From: Euryarchaeota archaeon UBA60
Lineage (GTDB): Archaea; Thermoplasmatota; Poseidoniia; Poseidoniales; Poseidoniaceae
Length of the DNA stretch: 6,662 nucleotides
Assembly: GCA_002503395.1 (NCBI GenBank)
Contig: DARQ01000030.1
Span: forward strand, 1 to 6,662
Direction of reading: 5' to 3'
The notes beneath the pieces were generated by a model. The model was given only the letters and a program-made list of their open reading frames with translations. It was not told where the DNA came from and searched no databases. Positions 6,075 through 6,662 of the stretch are shown piece by piece (within the stretch, counting starts at the first letter, position 1; each line of letters begins with the position of its first letter). The translations under genes and the position numbers were made by a program.

Positions 6075-6662
6075 CTACTGCAAGTGTTTTGACCAAGTGC
6101 CGGAGTTGTCGAGAACGTACCATTCGCGGCGATAATTACCAACATGAATTCCAATGTCGCTTCGGGCACTGAATTCCACATCCGTCCCCAGAATCGCATC
6201 CTGACGCCATCCGGTTACCCGCCAGACTGATTTTTCTTCATCCCAAGTGGCATGATTCACCGGTCCCTGAAATACCGCGGTAGTCACATCTCCCTGAAGA
6301 TGTGAAAGCATCATCACCTCATTTCCACTCACCAGTAACCAACCGCTTTCCGAGTTGTAGAAGGCACGGTCAATCAACTGTGGGCTATCCAGCATTCCTA
6401 TTTCAACCGTGTTTCCACTGTCTCGAGAAATCATCGCCCACCCGCCGCCGCGCGACAATATGCAGAAACTCCCATCCACAACTTCTATTGCGACAATTTC
6501 TACGGCCCTCGGGAGTTCTGAGATTTCGCTCCACTTCAAAGGCTCTCGGCGCCACACTTCAGTACCATCACGCTTTATTGCGTAGATTCCACGCTTCCAT
6601 AGAGCAAAGCAGATTACACCATCATTTTCACACATTTGCATCATTTCGGCGTCCATCGCGTG
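6075..6662 (-). CDS. C-terminal part of a propeller-like (PQQ/WD-type) protein, 5' end probably outside window
   Basis: A minus-strand frame runs from the right edge to a TAG at 6077-6075. An ATG at 6656-6654 would give 193 residues, but the frame has no stop before the window edge, and the sequence begins in what looks like the middle of a repeat, so the gene probably starts outside. Blade-like strands recur: GIYAIKRDGTEVWRRE is close to PQQ-type propeller repeats (a variable, then DG, then a Trp), with looser copies GWAMISRDSGNTVE, SGWLLVSGNEVMMLS and REWYVLDNSGTW. No catalytic residues, signal peptide or membrane segment are seen in this part. Function is unknown; scaffold or binding roles are typical of such folds. 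It is convergent with rps27ae, with 86 nt between stops and no clear T-run terminator on either strand. Confidence 0.7.
   Translation of the reverse strand, partial: HAMDAEMMQMCENDGVICFALWKRGIYAIKRDGTEVWRREPLKWSEISELPRAVEIVAIEVVDGSFCILSRGGGWAMISRDSGNTVEIGMLDSPQLIDRAFYNSESGWLLVSGNEVMMLSHLQGDVTTAVFQGPVNHATWDEEKSVWRVTGWRQDAILGTDVEFSARSDIGIHVGNYRREWYVLDNSGTWSKHLQ

Overview
The window is archaeal. The plus strand carries a compact transcription/translation operon found only in archaea: RNA polymerase subunit Rpo7 (RpoE'), elongation factor Spt4 (RpoE''), and ribosomal proteins S24e and S27ae. Next to it is a very large secreted surface protein with FG-GAP-type calcium-binding repeats and CARDB/NEW3-like Ig domains. 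That combination, with moderate G+C and a very acidic ribosomal protein tail, suggests a marine planktonic member of Thermoplasmatota (Marine Group II/III, Poseidoniia). The archaeal assignment is firm; the lineage is an inference.

Layout. Positions 1-4349 (minus strand) hold one uninterrupted reading frame of at least 1449 codons that leaves the window at the left edge. It has a GTG start, a signal peptide, an N-terminal seven-bladed-type propeller region with six D-x-D-x-D-G-like motifs, a CARDB domain, and then repeated Ig-like domains of about 105-117 residues. Positions 4350-4633 are a divergent intergenic region with a 20-bp perfect palindrome, a TATA-like element, a short hairpin and a strong Shine-Dalgarno. 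Positions 4634-5988 (plus strand) are rpo7-spt4-rps24e-rps27ae, with overlaps of 8 and 4 nt and one gap of 11 nt, so almost certainly one transcript. After an 86-nt convergent gap, positions 6075-6662 (minus strand) are the 3' part of a gene for a propeller-like (PQQ/WD-type) protein that enters from the right edge.

How they work together. Rpo7 (with Rpo4, not seen here) forms the RNA polymerase stalk. Spt4 pairs with Spt5 to make polymerase processive and couple it to translation. S24e and S27ae are small-subunit proteins. The two minus-strand genes are unrelated to this operon and look like envelope or extracellular functions.

Most of the window is ordinary. Points worth a second look are the G9 tract in the surface protein gene (possible phase variation), the perfect palindrome between the divergent genes, the Cys-to-His change in the Spt4 zinc site, and the long acidic tail on S24e. 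I see no defence system, mobile element, CRISPR array, tRNA or rRNA.
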